Notes: generated from the letters alone by a model not told the origin. A DNA stretch of 51,887 nucleotides from Armatimonadota bacterium (GCA_026392045.1 JAPLCU010000043.1:1-51887); one strand, 5' to 3'; counted from the first letter of the stretch, positions 41,422 to 50,968 are shown. Program-made: numbers and translations.

Positions 41422-43598
41422 ACTTATTACCCGTAATACCTCAAAATGTCCGAACCGCAGAAACTCGTGCTGAATATTTTGAAACTCTTGAGCGATCAGG
41501 TTTCAATATGGCATGCATTTTGTACAATGCGCTGACCTATGATGACTTGGTAGGTGAATATCAGGAGGTATACACCAGTTTTGCGGCAGAAGCTCGCCGC
41601 AGGGGATATGCTTCTTGTATTCGTATACATGCGTCTATGAGCGCAGGCGACCGAGTTGGAGTCTCTGAAGCACAGTATGATGTTGCTAATCAGACTAAAG
41701 TTGATGGCAAGAAATTTCTTGCATCGTTTGCTTCTGAAGCCTGGAAATCATATTTTAAGGAACTGATAGAGCTTTTCGTAAGGGATTACGGCTATCAGTA
41801 CGTTATTTTTGAGGGCTGCGAATATTGCGTTGATATACCAGGCTCATCAGATCCGTTTTATGCCAGGTATGCAGAAGAATATCCTGATGCGAAGTATCCT
41901 ACCGAGAGACGCGAGAATGCGGATTACTTCGCTTTGCAACAGGCCAAAGCGACAGTTGTCCAAGAATTTTTCACAGACATAATAGCTCACGCGAAACAAT
42001 TAGGCGCTAAGCATATAGGCATCCTTCCCTCTTACTTCACTCCGTCTGTAAGAACATGCGCTGGTGATATGTTCAACCATTCTTGTAATTCTGGTGTGCT
42101 GGCGCGAGTTCCGGGCATTGACTTTGTAATGTCAAGAATGAGCCGCGAAGATGTTTATAACGGTTTGATGAGAACTGGTGATGAGCTGCAGGAATCTCCT
42201 GAGCTTTGCTTGATTGAAGTTCTTGCTCATACATCTGCAAAACCCACCATCGCAGTTGATGGTTTAGGCGACCAAGCCGGACTGAAACCCGCTCCCGCTG
42301 ATTTTGCCAATGATTGCACGAATGCGGCATTGGCCGCTGCGCCCTGCGGGTTCATGGGACACTGGTATGGTGAGGGCGATGTAGGCAATTATGGCATTCC
42401 CGCCGCAGCGGCAGAACTCACCGGTAAACTGGGATATCCGAAAGCGCCTGTAGCTTTTGTGTTTTCTTACAGTGGCACACGCCACTCCACGCCATATAAT
42501 TATGAGACTGTTTTTCAGTTCTATGAAGCGCTCATCAAAGAGATGATATTCAAAGAGCATTTGCCGATTCTCACTTTCCATGCGGAGACTTTGCAGCAGG
42601 ATTTAATTGACCATCCTGAAGTGCAGGTCCTTGTATTTGATGAGCATTTCCCATTGACCGCTGAGCAGATGCTGGTCATTAGAGATTGGTGGCAGGGCTC
42701 GCAGAAACGCGCAGCAGTTGCGTTCGGCTTGGGACAAGGATTTTCCGCTGATGTTAGCTTTCCGGGGGTGCAGCCTTCCGCTGCGGCTTATCCGGGAATG
42801 CTGGAATTGATCGGGCTGAAGCACGATGAAGAGGATCTGGTTGTTAGATTTGAGCAGCCAATAGCATTAAATGATGTTTCTCGTGTTCGCAGATCGGCGT
42901 TTTTGGGAGAAGATTTAGCGCCGAGGATTACCGCCATCGCCGGGCTGAAAAGGGTGTTTGGTTCCAGAGCAAATGTTCTTTATGAAGCAGAGCATGCAGA
43001 TACGCGATTACCCGTAGTTGTTGAGTGGAGAGATCGGTCTACTCTTGCCATCTTCTGCGGTTTTGGGCTCTCTCGTGAAACTGCGGATATGGCTGTGAAG
43101 GCTATTGCCTACGCAATGCAGGAAATGGATGTGCCGGCACAGATTATCGATTCATGCAGCGAAGGCATTCTTTGGAACAGCAACAAGCACGACTATGTTA
43201 TTTTGACCAACATGAAGGATAACGCGGGGGCTGCCACGGCAAGGCCGGGACGCGCGAATCTGTGGGATTGCCAAGCGCGCGCATTTTTGCCGGATGGTGA
43301 TCCGATCATATCGGTCGAACCGCATTCGATCAGGGTCTTTAGAGTGGTAGGACGTCGGTCTAAGTTCCTGGATGTTCTGGGATGCTCGTGCATGCACTCG
43401 CTTATGAATGGCGCGGGCAGAGCAGAGATCGAGCTGTTGGCAGGAAAGAAAACCGTTTTCGTTCTTAGAAACTCACCGAAAGAGATTATAGTGGATGGCA
43501 GGGCTAGCACGATTACCCAGGAAGTAGTTGATGGTGTATACTATGTCACGTTGCTGCAGTGTCCTCCAGGAGATCGCAAGATATCGTTGAAGTGGTAG
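41418..43598 (+). CDS. Putative glycoside-hydrolase-like protein (GH42/GH-A-like barrel plus GATase-like domain)
   Basis: 726 residues from ATG 41418; ATG 41397 seven codons up is an alternative. The N-terminal 300 residues look like a TIM barrel (YFETLERSGFNMACILYNAL, YQYVIFEGCEYCVDI with a candidate acid Glu). From about 330 comes a Rossmann-like segment (PVAFVFSYSGTRHSTPYNYE; VQVLVFDEHFPLTAEQMLVI; LAIFCGFGLSRETADMAVKA) reminiscent of the trimerisation domain of GH42 beta-galactosidases. The last 130 residues are beta-rich. No signal peptide, so cytoplasmic if the start is right. The family is guessed, not recognised; substrate unknown. It is the main gene of its transcript. Confidence 0.6.
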   Translation: MNLLPVIPQNVRTAETRAEYFETLERSGFNMACILYNALTYDDLVGEYQEVYTSFAAEARRRGYASCIRIHASMSAGDRVGVSEAQYDVANQTKVDGKKFLASFASEAWKSYFKELIELFVRDYGYQYVIFEGCEYCVDIPGSSDPFYARYAEEYPDAKYPTERRENADYFALQQAKATVVQEFFTDIIAHAKQLGAKHIGILPSYFTPSVRTCAGDMFNHSCNSGVLARVPGIDFVMSRMSREDVYNGLMRTGDELQESPELCLIEVLAHTSAKPTIAVDGLGDQAGLKPAPADFANDCTNAALAAAPCGFMGHWYGEGDVGNYGIPAAAAELTGKLGYPKAPVAFVFSYSGTRHSTPYNYETVFQFYEALIKEMIFKEHLPILTFHAETLQQDLIDHPEVQVLVFDEHFPLTAEQMLVIRDWWQGSQKRAAVAFGLGQGFSADVSFPGVQPSAAAYPGMLELIGLKHDEEDLVVRFEQPIALNDVSRVRRSAFLGEDLAPRITAIAGLKRVFGSRANVLYEAEHADTRLPVVVEWRDRSTLAIFCGFGLSRETADMAVKAIAYAMQEMDVPAQIIDSCSEGILWNSNKHDYVILTNMKDNAGAATARPGRANLWDCQARAFLPDGDPIISVEPHSIRVFRVVGRRSKFLDVLGCSCMHSLMNGAGRAEIELLAGKKTVFVLRNSPKEIIVDGRASTITQEVVDGVYYVTLLQCPPGDRKISLKW

Positions 43599-43739
43599 GA
43601 GTTCGCTTATCCTTTTAGCTGTGCATTATTGTTTTATGCTTGTCTGTTATGGGTATTTTGCAAAGCAAGCAGGAATATAGATGCGCTTTGTTTAATCATA
43701 CATTGTTGAAAAAATATACTTAAGGAGCATAAGTAAAAA

Positions 43740-44732
43740 ATGAGAAGAAACGTCCTTTTGGCAATCGGTGCAGTGGCTGTTGCTGCTGTGACTCTTTCGT
43801 TTGTAGGGTGTGGCAAGTCTGGTGTAAATTTGCCAGACCCGGTAGCTACGGTAAACGGAGCGCCCGTATCGTCGACAGATTTTATCAATCAATCGACTTT
43901 GCAGGCAGGCAATCAGGCATTACAGACTCTGATTGAGAAGCAGATATTGCTGCAGTGGGCCGAGGAAGAGAAAGTTGCGGTGACAGATGTTCAGGTCAAC
44001 AAGCAGATCGAGATTCTTAAGCGCGACGGTATGTATGACGATCAGATCAAGTTGCTGGGTGAGGACGGTCTGAAGTCTGAACTCAAAGCTATGCAGGCAA
44101 GGATCAATTTGTTCGAGAAGCTGGAGAAGATTACCGACCCGGAGATCAAGACCGCATACGATCTGATGAAGCCTCGCTATGTGCATGGCCAGCGCAAGTG
44201 GGTTGCGTTGATCTTGAACTCAGACAAGAAAAAGGTCGAAGAAGCTGCTGCGAAGATCAAAGGGGGAATGGATTTCGACAAAGCTGCACTTCTGTATTCT
44301 GATCCTCGCTTCCCCATGCGTGGCGCAGCCTTCAAAATATGGGTTGAGGAAACTCAGAAAGGACTCCCTGCTCCAATCGCAAAAGCAGCTAAAGATACCA
44401 AAATGGGTGAAGTTAGCAGCATTGTAACGGTTGTGACGCCGCCTCAGCCGAATCAGCCGACCCAGCCGACTCTGTATTGCATACTGAAGTTCATCCAGGA
44501 GCAGCCTAAGGCCAATTCGACGCTTGATCAGGTTAAGGACGAAGTCAAGGATACGGTTGCTATGCAGAATGCACAAATGGATCCTGATTTCCAGAAGAAG
44601 TTTGATGAGCAGAAGAAGAAAGCCAATATCGACATCAAGATCGATAGGTTGGGCGACCTCGTGGGCACGTTCAAGAACCCGCCTCCGCCCAATCCTTACA
44701 GCAATATGATGCGCGGACCTGGCGGTCCCTAG
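43740..44732 (+). CDS. PrsA/SurA-like lipoprotein foldase (parvulin type)
   Basis: 330 residues. A signal peptide with a lipobox (VTLSFVGC, lipidated Cys at about 24) makes it a lipoprotein outside the inner membrane. The SurA-N-like helical part is VATVNGAPVSSTDFINQS, then LQTLIEKQILLQWAEEEKVA. A parvulin-like core follows (RKWVALILNSDKKKVEEAAA, KIKGGMDFDKAALLYSD), where KIK.G.DF..LA is characteristic. The parvulin domain is shortened and the active-site residues are not clear, so it may be mainly a chaperone. The C-terminus is Pro/Met-rich (PPPPNPYSNMMRGPGGP). A terminator follows. Confidence 0.82.
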   Translation: MRRNVLLAIGAVAVAAVTLSFVGCGKSGVNLPDPVATVNGAPVSSTDFINQSTLQAGNQALQTLIEKQILLQWAEEEKVAVTDVQVNKQIEILKRDGMYDDQIKLLGEDGLKSELKAMQARINLFEKLEKITDPEIKTAYDLMKPRYVHGQRKWVALILNSDKKKVEEAAAKIKGGMDFDKAALLYSDPRFPMRGAAFKIWVEETQKGLPAPIAKAAKDTKMGEVSSIVTVVTPPQPNQPTQPTLYCILKFIQEQPKANSTLDQVKDEVKDTVAMQNAQMDPDFQKKFDEQKKKANIDIKIDRLGDLVGTFKNPPPPNPYSNMMRGPGGP

Positions 44733-44763
44733 TAAATAGGGTGTGCCAATAGTTTAAATAATG

Positions 44764-44795
44764 AAAGGTGAGGTCTCCCATCGGGCCTCGCCTTT
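44764..44795. terminator. Shared terminator between convergent genes
   Basis: AAAGGTGAGG ... CCTCGCCTTT, with a short T-rich tail on either strand. It lies between the PrsA-like and peptidase genes. Confidence 0.75.
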
Positions 44796-44797
44796 AC

Positions 44798-45766
44798 TTA
44801 CAATGACCAGTCGTTGCCCTGCTGCCTGCGCAGGGCTTCTTCAAACTCCTCCTGCTCCCACTGCTTTGCCGCTGCCGCCATTCTTCTGCGCCTTACGGTG
44901 AATGCGATTATGGCCAATATCGCCATAATAGTCCATAGGACAGTTGTCACGATTCGCATGAGCTTCCAGGCCCAGTAGCGCTTGGTGGTGTCATCATACC
45001 AAAGGGCTGCGAAGTGATCTGGGGATTCGCCGGTCACCTTGAGCATTGATTTCTCGAACGAGCCTGTGTGAGTCATATCCTGAATGATGGCTTTGGGGGC
45101 CGAATTCCCGTATTTCTTGATCAAGAGCCTTATGGCCGAGGCAGATTCAGCATAGGAGAGATCGGTTCTTTTTTCCGGAAATTCCGTCTGAAGAGTTGAG
45201 AGTGAAATGAGCGATCCGTCTGCTGATGCGTCTGCGACGAGATTGTTGTCATTGCCCTCATAAGCCCCGCTTTCGTGTTTCGCAAGCCCCTCATTGAACC
45301 ACAAAGGCAATTCGCTTGATAACGGGCCAAGGATTCTGAAGATAATGGCATGCGTGATCTCGTGGGCCAGGGGCTCCTGCGGGAATATGAGAGCGCCGCT
45401 GGCATCGAGCGCGATTGCTGCGCTTCCACTTTGGGCAGTGCCCACGGTGTATTTGTTCAGAATTCCTTCTTCACGAATGAAGCTGCGGTGGGATTTATAT
45501 ATGCGCAGAGGGAACGGCTGATCTGGGTCTGGGCTATATCCGAGTATTTTCGACACTCGTATCAACTCATCCTGCGCAACGCGAGCCATTAGATTGGCGA
45601 GGTAAGGGTCTGACGGGTTATAGCGCACGATAAAGTAGCGCGTGCGCATCGTCGCGGTAAGCTCGGTTGGAGCACCCTTTTCTTGCGCCAACAGTGGGGT
45701 AGAAGACGTGATTATGAGCATCAACGCTATTGCGAATATGCTCACGGCGGAACGGCTAGTAATCAC
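44798..45766 (-). CDS. Membrane-anchored peptidase-MA-family (gluzincin) protein
   Basis: 322 residues if started at GTG 45766 (VITSRSAVSIFAIALMLI); the frame runs up to 45829 but would overlap more. It has a signal peptide, then a zinc site HEITH in PLAHEITHAIIFRILG (about residue 137) with the third ligand in WFNEGLAKHESG, and finally a C-terminal membrane helix (IVTTVLWTIMAILAIIAFTV) with an Arg-rich tail. It overlaps the stop of the upstream phosphatase gene by 11 nt, suggesting coupling. Substrate unknown; it probably acts outside the membrane. Confidence 0.8.
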   Translation of the reverse strand: MITSRSAVSIFAIALMLIITSSTPLLAQEKGAPTELTATMRTRYFIVRYNPSDPYLANLMARVAQDELIRVSKILGYSPDPDQPFPLRIYKSHRSFIREEGILNKYTVGTAQSGSAAIALDASGALIFPQEPLAHEITHAIIFRILGPLSSELPLWFNEGLAKHESGAYEGNDNNLVADASADGSLISLSTLQTEFPEKRTDLSYAESASAIRLLIKKYGNSAPKAIIQDMTHTGSFEKSMLKVTGESPDHFAALWYDDTTKRYWAWKLMRIVTTVLWTIMAILAIIAFTVRRRRMAAAAKQWEQEEFEEALRRQQGNDWSL

Positions 45767-46940
45767 GAGTCTTCTTGCTTCCTCTTCTGGGCTTTGCTTC
45801 GGCGCTGACCGCAGGCGCTTCTCCAACAACCTTGGTTATTAGAAGCGAGATGTCATCATGAGGCTGGCTAACGAAATCGGTCACGCTTCGGACCACTATA
45901 TCGGCGATTTCGTTGGCCGATAAATGCTTGTTCTCCATGACCAGCGCTTTTAGCCTATCGAGGCCGAAACGTTCACCAATACCTGCTTCTATTATGCCAT
46001 CGGAGCCGAAGAACACCAAGTCATCCTTTGCCAGCGTATATGTTACTTCGTTATATGCGGCTTTCTCGGTCAGACCCATCAATGGGCCGGTGAGCGGCAT
46101 ATCCACGCATCCGTCTTTTGTGCAGATAAAAGCGGGCGCGTGACCGGCATTCACAATGGTCAGTTCATAAGTGTCTGGGCGCAGCCAGCCATAAATCATG
46201 CTGATCAGAATTTCGTGCGGCGTCTCAATGGTAAGCACCCTGTTGGTTTGCTGCATCACTTCGGCTGCCGATTGAGCACCTTTATAATATCCGCCGGAAG
46301 TGAACTTTACAGCAGCTACGAGGGTGGCGGCGGCAATCCCATGGCCGGTGATGTCAGCCAGTTTGAGTGTGACGATATTATCCTTGGGGTGAAACTTGAT
46401 GCTCCAATAGTCTCCGCCTATCTCCGCCGCAGGGATGAGCAGGCCAGCAAAGTCAAATCCGGGGATAGTCGGAATTACTTTTGGCAGCAAATGGCTCTGT
46501 ATTTTCTTGGCGACCGTGAGCTCCTGGTTGAAGCGCTCGGTGCGCCTCAGGCGAATTGTTTTCTTGAGCTGATTTGAGTTAGCCTCGCAAAAAGCGGATG
46601 AGATGACGTTGGCAAAGCTAACCATAGCCCTCGTAAGTTTAGGATGGCCTTCCCCGGCGTAATCCAGCATAGCGTCCAGCAGGTAGTCTCTATAGTGTTT
46701 GTAAACCATATCTATAGGAGTATCCAGCAGAGCTTTTCCGGCAAGCTCGCAGGCTATCTTGTGGACATCCTCAGCGACCTTGTCAAAGTCCTCTATGCCT
46801 TCCCCAAAAGCTACAAGCAATTCCCAGACAAGCTGCGATCTCTCTTCGCTGGCTGCTATCCCAGTCAGAAATGCCTTGTTGAGCCAAGCCTTATGGGCGA
46901 GCTTTTGATGGTAAAGGAGCCTTTCCATTTCTTTGTGCAT
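45756..46940 (-). CDS. SpoIIE/RsbU-type PP2C phosphatase
   Basis: 394 residues. Residues about 1-140 form a helical regulator region. The PP2C-like phosphatase follows: ELTVAKKIQSHLLPKVIPTI (linker helix), then FDFAGLLIPAAEIGGDYWSI (metal-binding Asp of GGDY), LADITGHGIAAATLVAAVKF (Asp-Ile-Thr-Gly-His-Gly) and LTIVNAGHAPAF, ending in GSDGIIEAG and HDDISLLI. Such enzymes dephosphorylate anti-sigma antagonists, but no such partner gene is adjacent. The C-terminal tail is basic (KPRRGSKKTRDY). Confidence 0.9.
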   Translation of the reverse strand: MHKEMERLLYHQKLAHKAWLNKAFLTGIAASEERSQLVWELLVAFGEGIEDFDKVAEDVHKIACELAGKALLDTPIDMVYKHYRDYLLDAMLDYAGEGHPKLTRAMVSFANVISSAFCEANSNQLKKTIRLRRTERFNQELTVAKKIQSHLLPKVIPTIPGFDFAGLLIPAAEIGGDYWSIKFHPKDNIVTLKLADITGHGIAAATLVAAVKFTSGGYYKGAQSAAEVMQQTNRVLTIETPHEILISMIYGWLRPDTYELTIVNAGHAPAFICTKDGCVDMPLTGPLMGLTEKAAYNEVTYTLAKDDLVFFGSDGIIEAGIGERFGLDRLKALVMENKHLSANEIADIVVRSVTDFVSQPHDDISLLITKVVGEAPAVSAEAKPRRGSKKTRDY

Positions 46941-46984
46941 AATCTCAATCTCCGTTTGCCAGAATTACGACACTCTTGCAATTC

Positions 46985-48409
46985 TTAGTCCGTGCGAGCA
47001 GCCGGCGTGTCTGAGTCGGAAGTAGCGCTCGGGTTTGTTGCCACAGGGCGCTTGATGTCAGGTCCTACGCCAATTATAACCTTTTGCGCAGGATAGCGAT
47101 CTGTTGAAATGGTCTTTGTGACGGACGTTCCGTCCGGCGAGTTGATACGCCTGTATACCGTCACACGCGCCCCTCTCGAGCCTTTATCGACTATTTTGCG
47201 TGTCCCGGCAGGTAAAGTCGGGTCAAATACGGTCAGAGTTGCCGATACTGGGGTATGGGACACAGGGCCGGTGAATATACTGATGTTCTTTTTGTCGGAT
47301 GCCGAGCCGTAAATATCTACGGTCAAGCGAGCCCCGCTTACGTGAGTCAATATACCTACAGCGCCGCTCATTGGGTTCTTGAACCTGAAGTCTCGCGAAC
47401 CATAAGCTACTGTCGCGTCTCTTCCTGCGGTCACATAAGGCACTGTACGGGAATGCGGATAGCGCTCTATCACTTCAAGCCCAGTCAGCAGCACGGTATT
47501 ATATAGCGTGCTCGATACCTGGCAAATTCCGCCTCCGACCCCAGGCTCCAACTTCCCGTTAACAAAAATCGGCGCCTCTCGGAAACCCCTCGTCTCGATT
47601 CGAGGGCCGACTATAGTGTTGTATGAAAACTCAAGGCCGCTTGGCACGATAACGCCGTTTATAGCTTTAGCGGCGAGCGTAAGGTTATGGGTGCGGTTGC
47701 GCTTACCGGGGTTGAATAGTGTTGCATATCTTGCAAGCAGCGTGTCGATACCGCTGGCATCCTGCGTGGTTACATCCGGCTTGTCCTCATACACAGGAAG
47801 CGACGCCACCATCTTGTTTGCCTTGATAGTATTTATGACGGTTTTAACCGCGCTCTTTTCGTCTAGCTTGATGCCTGAAGCGTCTTGCTTGATTTCCATT
47901 TTACCGTCGACATCTCTAAGGCACGCATCTGTGTGAGGACGATTGACGGCTTTGGCAACCTTGTGGATCGTTTTTTGCACAAAACTTGGGTCTATCGCAA
48001 TGGGTATGCTAATACGTTTTGTCGGGCCATTCCTGACAAGCACGCAGATCATACGGCTGATGAAGTTGCCTTGCCTGCCGACAGCGTAGGCCTCGTCTAC
48101 TGCCTTTGGCCAATCCACCCTGGCGACGAAATCAGAGAGTGCGCCTGTCCAGCGGGTATCTAGCGCAGTAAGAACAATGCGCTTACCGGCCTGCTTTGTC
48201 GCCCATGCAGATGCTGCATCTCGGCATTGCCCCTCTGTGAGGCCGCCGACATTCATACCTTCGATTATTACACCTCTGCAAATCCGGTTGCTATTGCCGA
48301 AGCTTAATGTTGTCCATACCGCTGCCGTCAGTGATAGCCCTATCACTATTCCGACTCCGCCCAACAGCCAACGCGCTTTTCTCAATTTCCTTTTTCCTAT
48401 TCTATGCAA
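46985..48409 (-). CDS. VanW-family cell-envelope protein
   Basis: 474 residues. An N-terminal membrane helix (ARWLLGGVGIVIGLSLTAAV) is followed by a PG_binding_4-like region (about 45-220: GVIIEGMNVGGLTEGQCRD). The VanW domain is at about 230-380: RNRTHNLTLAAKAINGVIVP, SGLEFSYNTIVGPRIETRGF, GGGICQVSSTLYNTVLLTGL and ERYPHSRTVPYV. A Pro/Thr-rich tail ends it. VanW proteins of this type are peptidoglycan-associated; the reaction is unknown. The start is uncertain: TTG 48409 or TTG 48385, the latter with AGGA 9-12 nt before it. Confidence 0.88.
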   Translation of the reverse strand: MHRIGKRKLRKARWLLGGVGIVIGLSLTAAVWTTLSFGNSNRICRGVIIEGMNVGGLTEGQCRDAASAWATKQAGKRIVLTALDTRWTGALSDFVARVDWPKAVDEAYAVGRQGNFISRMICVLVRNGPTKRISIPIAIDPSFVQKTIHKVAKAVNRPHTDACLRDVDGKMEIKQDASGIKLDEKSAVKTVINTIKANKMVASLPVYEDKPDVTTQDASGIDTLLARYATLFNPGKRNRTHNLTLAAKAINGVIVPSGLEFSYNTIVGPRIETRGFREAPIFVNGKLEPGVGGGICQVSSTLYNTVLLTGLEVIERYPHSRTVPYVTAGRDATVAYGSRDFRFKNPMSGAVGILTHVSGARLTVDIYGSASDKKNISIFTGPVSHTPVSATLTVFDPTLPAGTRKIVDKGSRGARVTVYRRINSPDGTSVTKTISTDRYPAQKVIIGVGPDIKRPVATNPSATSDSDTPAARTD

Positions 48410-48433
48410 TGTAGTGTAATTAAGGTATCAGTT

Positions 48434-48462
48434 TAGGGAGGGCGAGGCTCCCGCCGAGCCAT
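48434..48462. repeat. Interspersed SAGASPS-type repeat, diverged copy
   Basis: GGGAGGGCGAGGCTCCCGCC then GAGCCATG. It differs from 16411 at a few bases that keep the internal stem. Confidence 0.75.
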
Positions 48463-48496
48463 GTAGCTGCGAAGGGAATCGGCTCAGGCCGCTCAT

Positions 48497-48523
48497 GTTC
48501 GGGCAGATTTGCAATCTCGCCCG
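48497..48523. repeat. Palindrome of the CGGGC family
   Basis: GTTCGGGCAGATTTGCAATC followed by TCGCCCG, just 3' of cysS. It differs by one base from the copy at 33412. Confidence 0.8.
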
Positions 48524-48547
48524 TCCCTTCCCGCTCTCCACTCTCCG

Positions 48548-49984
48548 CTATCCCTTATGCCAGATGGTGCCCTGTGCCGTATCTTCCAAGGTGACGCCCT
48601 GTTGCGAAAGAATCTTCCTGATTTCGTCCGCTCTTGCCCAGTTTTTGTCGGCCCTCGCCTGCTCGCGTTCTTTGATCAGGGCCTCAACATCGGAATCCAC
48701 GCTAGTCGCTGCTTCAGCCGATTTTTTCAAATTCAGAGCGAGAACGCGGTCGAAGTCGTAAAGCGCGTTGATTACGCCATACTCCTTGCGCCCCTCGGCT
48801 TCGCGGATCAGCTCATAGACCACAGCCATTGCCATCGGCATGTTCAGGTCGTCCGATATCGCCGCCTTGAACCTCTCGCGATAATCCGCCACCCACGGCT
48901 GTTCCTCGCCGCCAATCTGATGAGCGCGAGTTACGAATTCCTTGATGCTGGAATATCCCGACGCGGCTGCGTCCATAGATTCCCAGGTGAACTTCAGTTT
49001 TGTTCTATAATGCGCCATCAAGCATGCGTATCTGTAGGCGAGCGGATCGTATCCCATATCTATTAACGTCTGAAGCCGCAAGAAGTTACCCTCGGATTTG
49101 CCCATTCTGCGTTCTTCATCGGTTTGCTGTGCGTTTTTGGAGAGGTCTCCCACCACAAGGAAAGCTCCATGCAGCCAATATTTAACAAATTTCTTTCCGG
49201 TGGCCCCTTCGCTTTGCGCGATTTCGTTTGGGTGGTGGACCCAGATATGGTCCTCACCGCCCGTGTGGATGTCGAGTGTCTCCCCAAGGTATTTCATAGA
49301 CATCGCAGAGCACTCAATGTGCCATCCAGGGAAGCCCACGCCCCACGGCGACTCCCAGCGCATAATGTGGTTTGCGAAACGCCCGATTGCTTTGAACCAC
49401 AGCGCGAAGTCTGCCGGGTTTCGCTTCTCGGGGTCTTCCTGCACCTCATCGCGCGCCGCCGTAAGCTTGTCTTCAAGCGACTGCCGCGTAAGCTCGGTAT
49501 AGGTCGGGAAAGTAGCGAGATCGAAGTATACCGCCTGCTGGGTTTCGTATGCATGGCCGCGTTCAACCAGTTTTTCAACCAGAGAGATCATTTCAGCGAT
49601 ATGCTCGGTGGCGCGGCATTTGACCACGGGCGCTTCAATGTTGAGCTTTTCAAGATCCTCAAAAAACACGCCCTCGAAGTATCTGGCGAGCTCCCAGATG
49701 TCCTTGCCGGTCTCGCGGGCCTCGCGCTCCATCTTGTCATCGCCGGCATCCGAGTCGGAAGTCAGGTGGCCGACATCCGTGACGTTCATGACATGATTGA
49801 CCGTATAATCGTTGTATTCCAGCATCCTACGCAGAAGATCCGCAAATATATAAGAACGGAGATTGCCTATGTGGGCGAAGTTATATACCGTGGGTCCGCA
49901 TGTATACAGACTAACCTTGCCCGGCTCCAGGGACACGAACTTGTCCTTGTGCCGGGTAAGTGTGTTATACAGACGCAGTTCCAT
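48548..49984 (-). CDS. cysS: Cysteinyl-tRNA synthetase
   Basis: 478 residues from ATG 49984 ([15 protein letters not shown] 5 nt upstream). Zinc and class I motifs are [16 protein letters not shown] (HIGH-type), WHIECSAMS and [16 protein letters not shown] (Zn ligands His and Glu), and RMGKSEGN (KMSKS-type). It charges tRNA-Cys with cysteine. Its start overlaps the end of cysE by 20 nt, so cysE-cysS form one coupled operon, as in many bacteria. Confidence 0.96.
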   Translation of the reverse strand: MELRLYNTLTRHKDKFVSLEPGKVSLYTCGPTVYNFAHIGNLRSYIFADLLRRMLEYNDYTVNHVMNVTDVGHLTSDSDAGDDKMEREARETGKDIWELARYFEGVFFEDLEKLNIEAPVVKCRATEHIAEMISLVEKLVERGHAYETQQAVYFDLATFPTYTELTRQSLEDKLTAARDEVQEDPEKRNPADFALWFKAIGRFANHIMRWESPWGVGFPGWHIECSAMSMKYLGETLDIHTGGEDHIWVHHPNEIAQSEGATGKKFVKYWLHGAFLVVGDLSKNAQQTDEERRMGKSEGNFLRLQTLIDMGYDPLAYRYACLMAHYRTKLKFTWESMDAAASGYSSIKEFVTRAHQIGGEEQPWVADYRERFKAAISDDLNMPMAMAVVYELIREAEGRKEYGVINALYDFDRVLALNLKKSAEAATSVDSDVEALIKEREQARADKNWARADEIRKILSQQGVTLEDTAQGTIWHKG

Positions 49985-50630
49985 CAGTGTCCTCCGTCTC
50001 AAACTTGCCGACTCGTTTTTCCAGTTCTTCTATCTTGTTCATAAGGCTCTTAATCATTTCGCCTTCGGGGTCAAGGTCTCGACCGTGGCTCAGAGGCCGC
50101 TCTTCCTCCACACGCTTGCCATCATAAAGAACCACTCGACCGGGGATTCCAACGACCACCGAGTTGGCCGGCACATCCTTAAGCACCACCGCGTTAGCGC
50201 CAACCTGAACGTTGTCGCCAAGGGTGATTGCTCCCAATATCTTTGCGCCCGCGCCTATTACTACGTTATTCCCAAGGGTGGGGTGGCGTTTTTTCTTTTC
50301 TAAGCTCACGCCGCCCAGCGTGACCCCATGGTATAGAAGACAGTTGTCACCAATCTCCGCAGTCTCGCCAATAACCACGCCCATGCCGTGGTCTATAAAG
50401 AATCCCTTGCCGATGGCGGCGCCGGGGTGGATTTCTATGCCCGTGAATAGCCTTGTGGTCTGGGAAATCAGCCTGGCGGCGAATTTCATATTATGTCGCC
50501 AGAGGAAATGCGCCACCCGCTGCCAGGTGACAGCGTGCAGACCGGCATAAGTAATTACTTCAAAACCATTGCGCGCAGCAGGATCGTTCTTGAAAACAGC
50601 ATTCCAATCAGCTCGAAAATTGTTGAACAT
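49965..50630 (-). CDS. cysE: Serine O-acetyltransferase
   Basis: 221 residues from ATG 50630 ([17 protein letters not shown] upstream). It carries the left-handed beta-helix hexapeptide repeats: [20 protein letters not shown] and [20 protein letters not shown], with the catalytic His in [10 protein letters not shown] and the second His in [28 protein letters not shown] and [17 protein letters not shown] complete the fold. It makes O-acetylserine, the first step of cysteine synthesis, from serine and acetyl-CoA. First gene of the cysE-cysS operon; its leader contains a hairpin with a U-run. Confidence 0.95.
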   Translation of the reverse strand: MFNNFRADWNAVFKNDPAARNGFEVITYAGLHAVTWQRVAHFLWRHNMKFAARLISQTTRLFTGIEIHPGAAIGKGFFIDHGMGVVIGETAEIGDNCLLYHGVTLGGVSLEKKKRHPTLGNNVVIGAGAKILGAITLGDNVQVGANAVVLKDVPANSVVVGIPGRVVLYDGKRVEEERPLSHGRDLDPEGEMIKSLMNKIEELEKRVGKFETEDTDGTASV

Positions 50631-50649
50631 GGCAGCTTCTTCCCTATAG

Positions 50650-50699
50650 AAAAAACCCTCCGCACGTGCGAAAGGCCCAGTGATTCTACCCGAATTATA
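50650..50699 (-). promoter_or_regulatory. cysE-cysS promoter and hairpin leader (possible attenuator)
   Basis: On the minus strand a TATAAT (50694-50699, with TTGCAG 18 nt before it) predicts a start near 50687. Within 30 nt lies the stem CCTTTCGCAC/GTGCGGAGGG followed by TTTTTTC, the shape of an intrinsic terminator, about 20 nt before the cysE ATG. The leader is far too short for a T-box. Read-through could be controlled by an unknown factor; alternatively it just marks a palindrome. Confidence 0.5.
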
Positions 50700-50768
50700 C
50701 CACGAATGAATAAGGCGCTGCAAGAACAAGTATGAATAGTAATGAATGAATAGTAATAGTTCAGAAAC

Positions 50769-50943
50769 GATTGGATCGCCCTGGAAATCTGTTTCAGGGC
50801 GCAGGTTTACGATTGGATCGCCCTGGAAATCTGTTCCAGGGCGCAGGTTTTGCGGAAATCTATTCCATCAGTATAGATGTTGTAGGTGAGTCTGCGGATC
50901 AGATATCCGCGAAACGTGCATCGGGGAATGGATTTCCCCGACG
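50769..50943. repeat. Cluster of palindromes upstream of cysE and the tRNA-tuf region
   Basis: Two direct units with a 42-bp period (GATTGGATCGCCCTGGAAAT, then CTGTTTCAGGGCGCAGG, at 50769 and 50811), a GCGGATcagATATCCGC palindrome at 50894-50910, and a CATCGGGGAATG/GATTTCCCCGACG palindrome at 50919-50943. All share GGAAATC-type centres. No gene is seen in 50700-51261. Confidence 0.85.
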
Positions 50944-50968
50944 ATCATGAGACGATCATGGGTTGAGG

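Noticed and set aside
50650-50730. T-box leader for cysE-cysS
   Set aside because: The space between promoter and start codon is only about 60 nt; a T-box needs 150 or more and a specifier loop.
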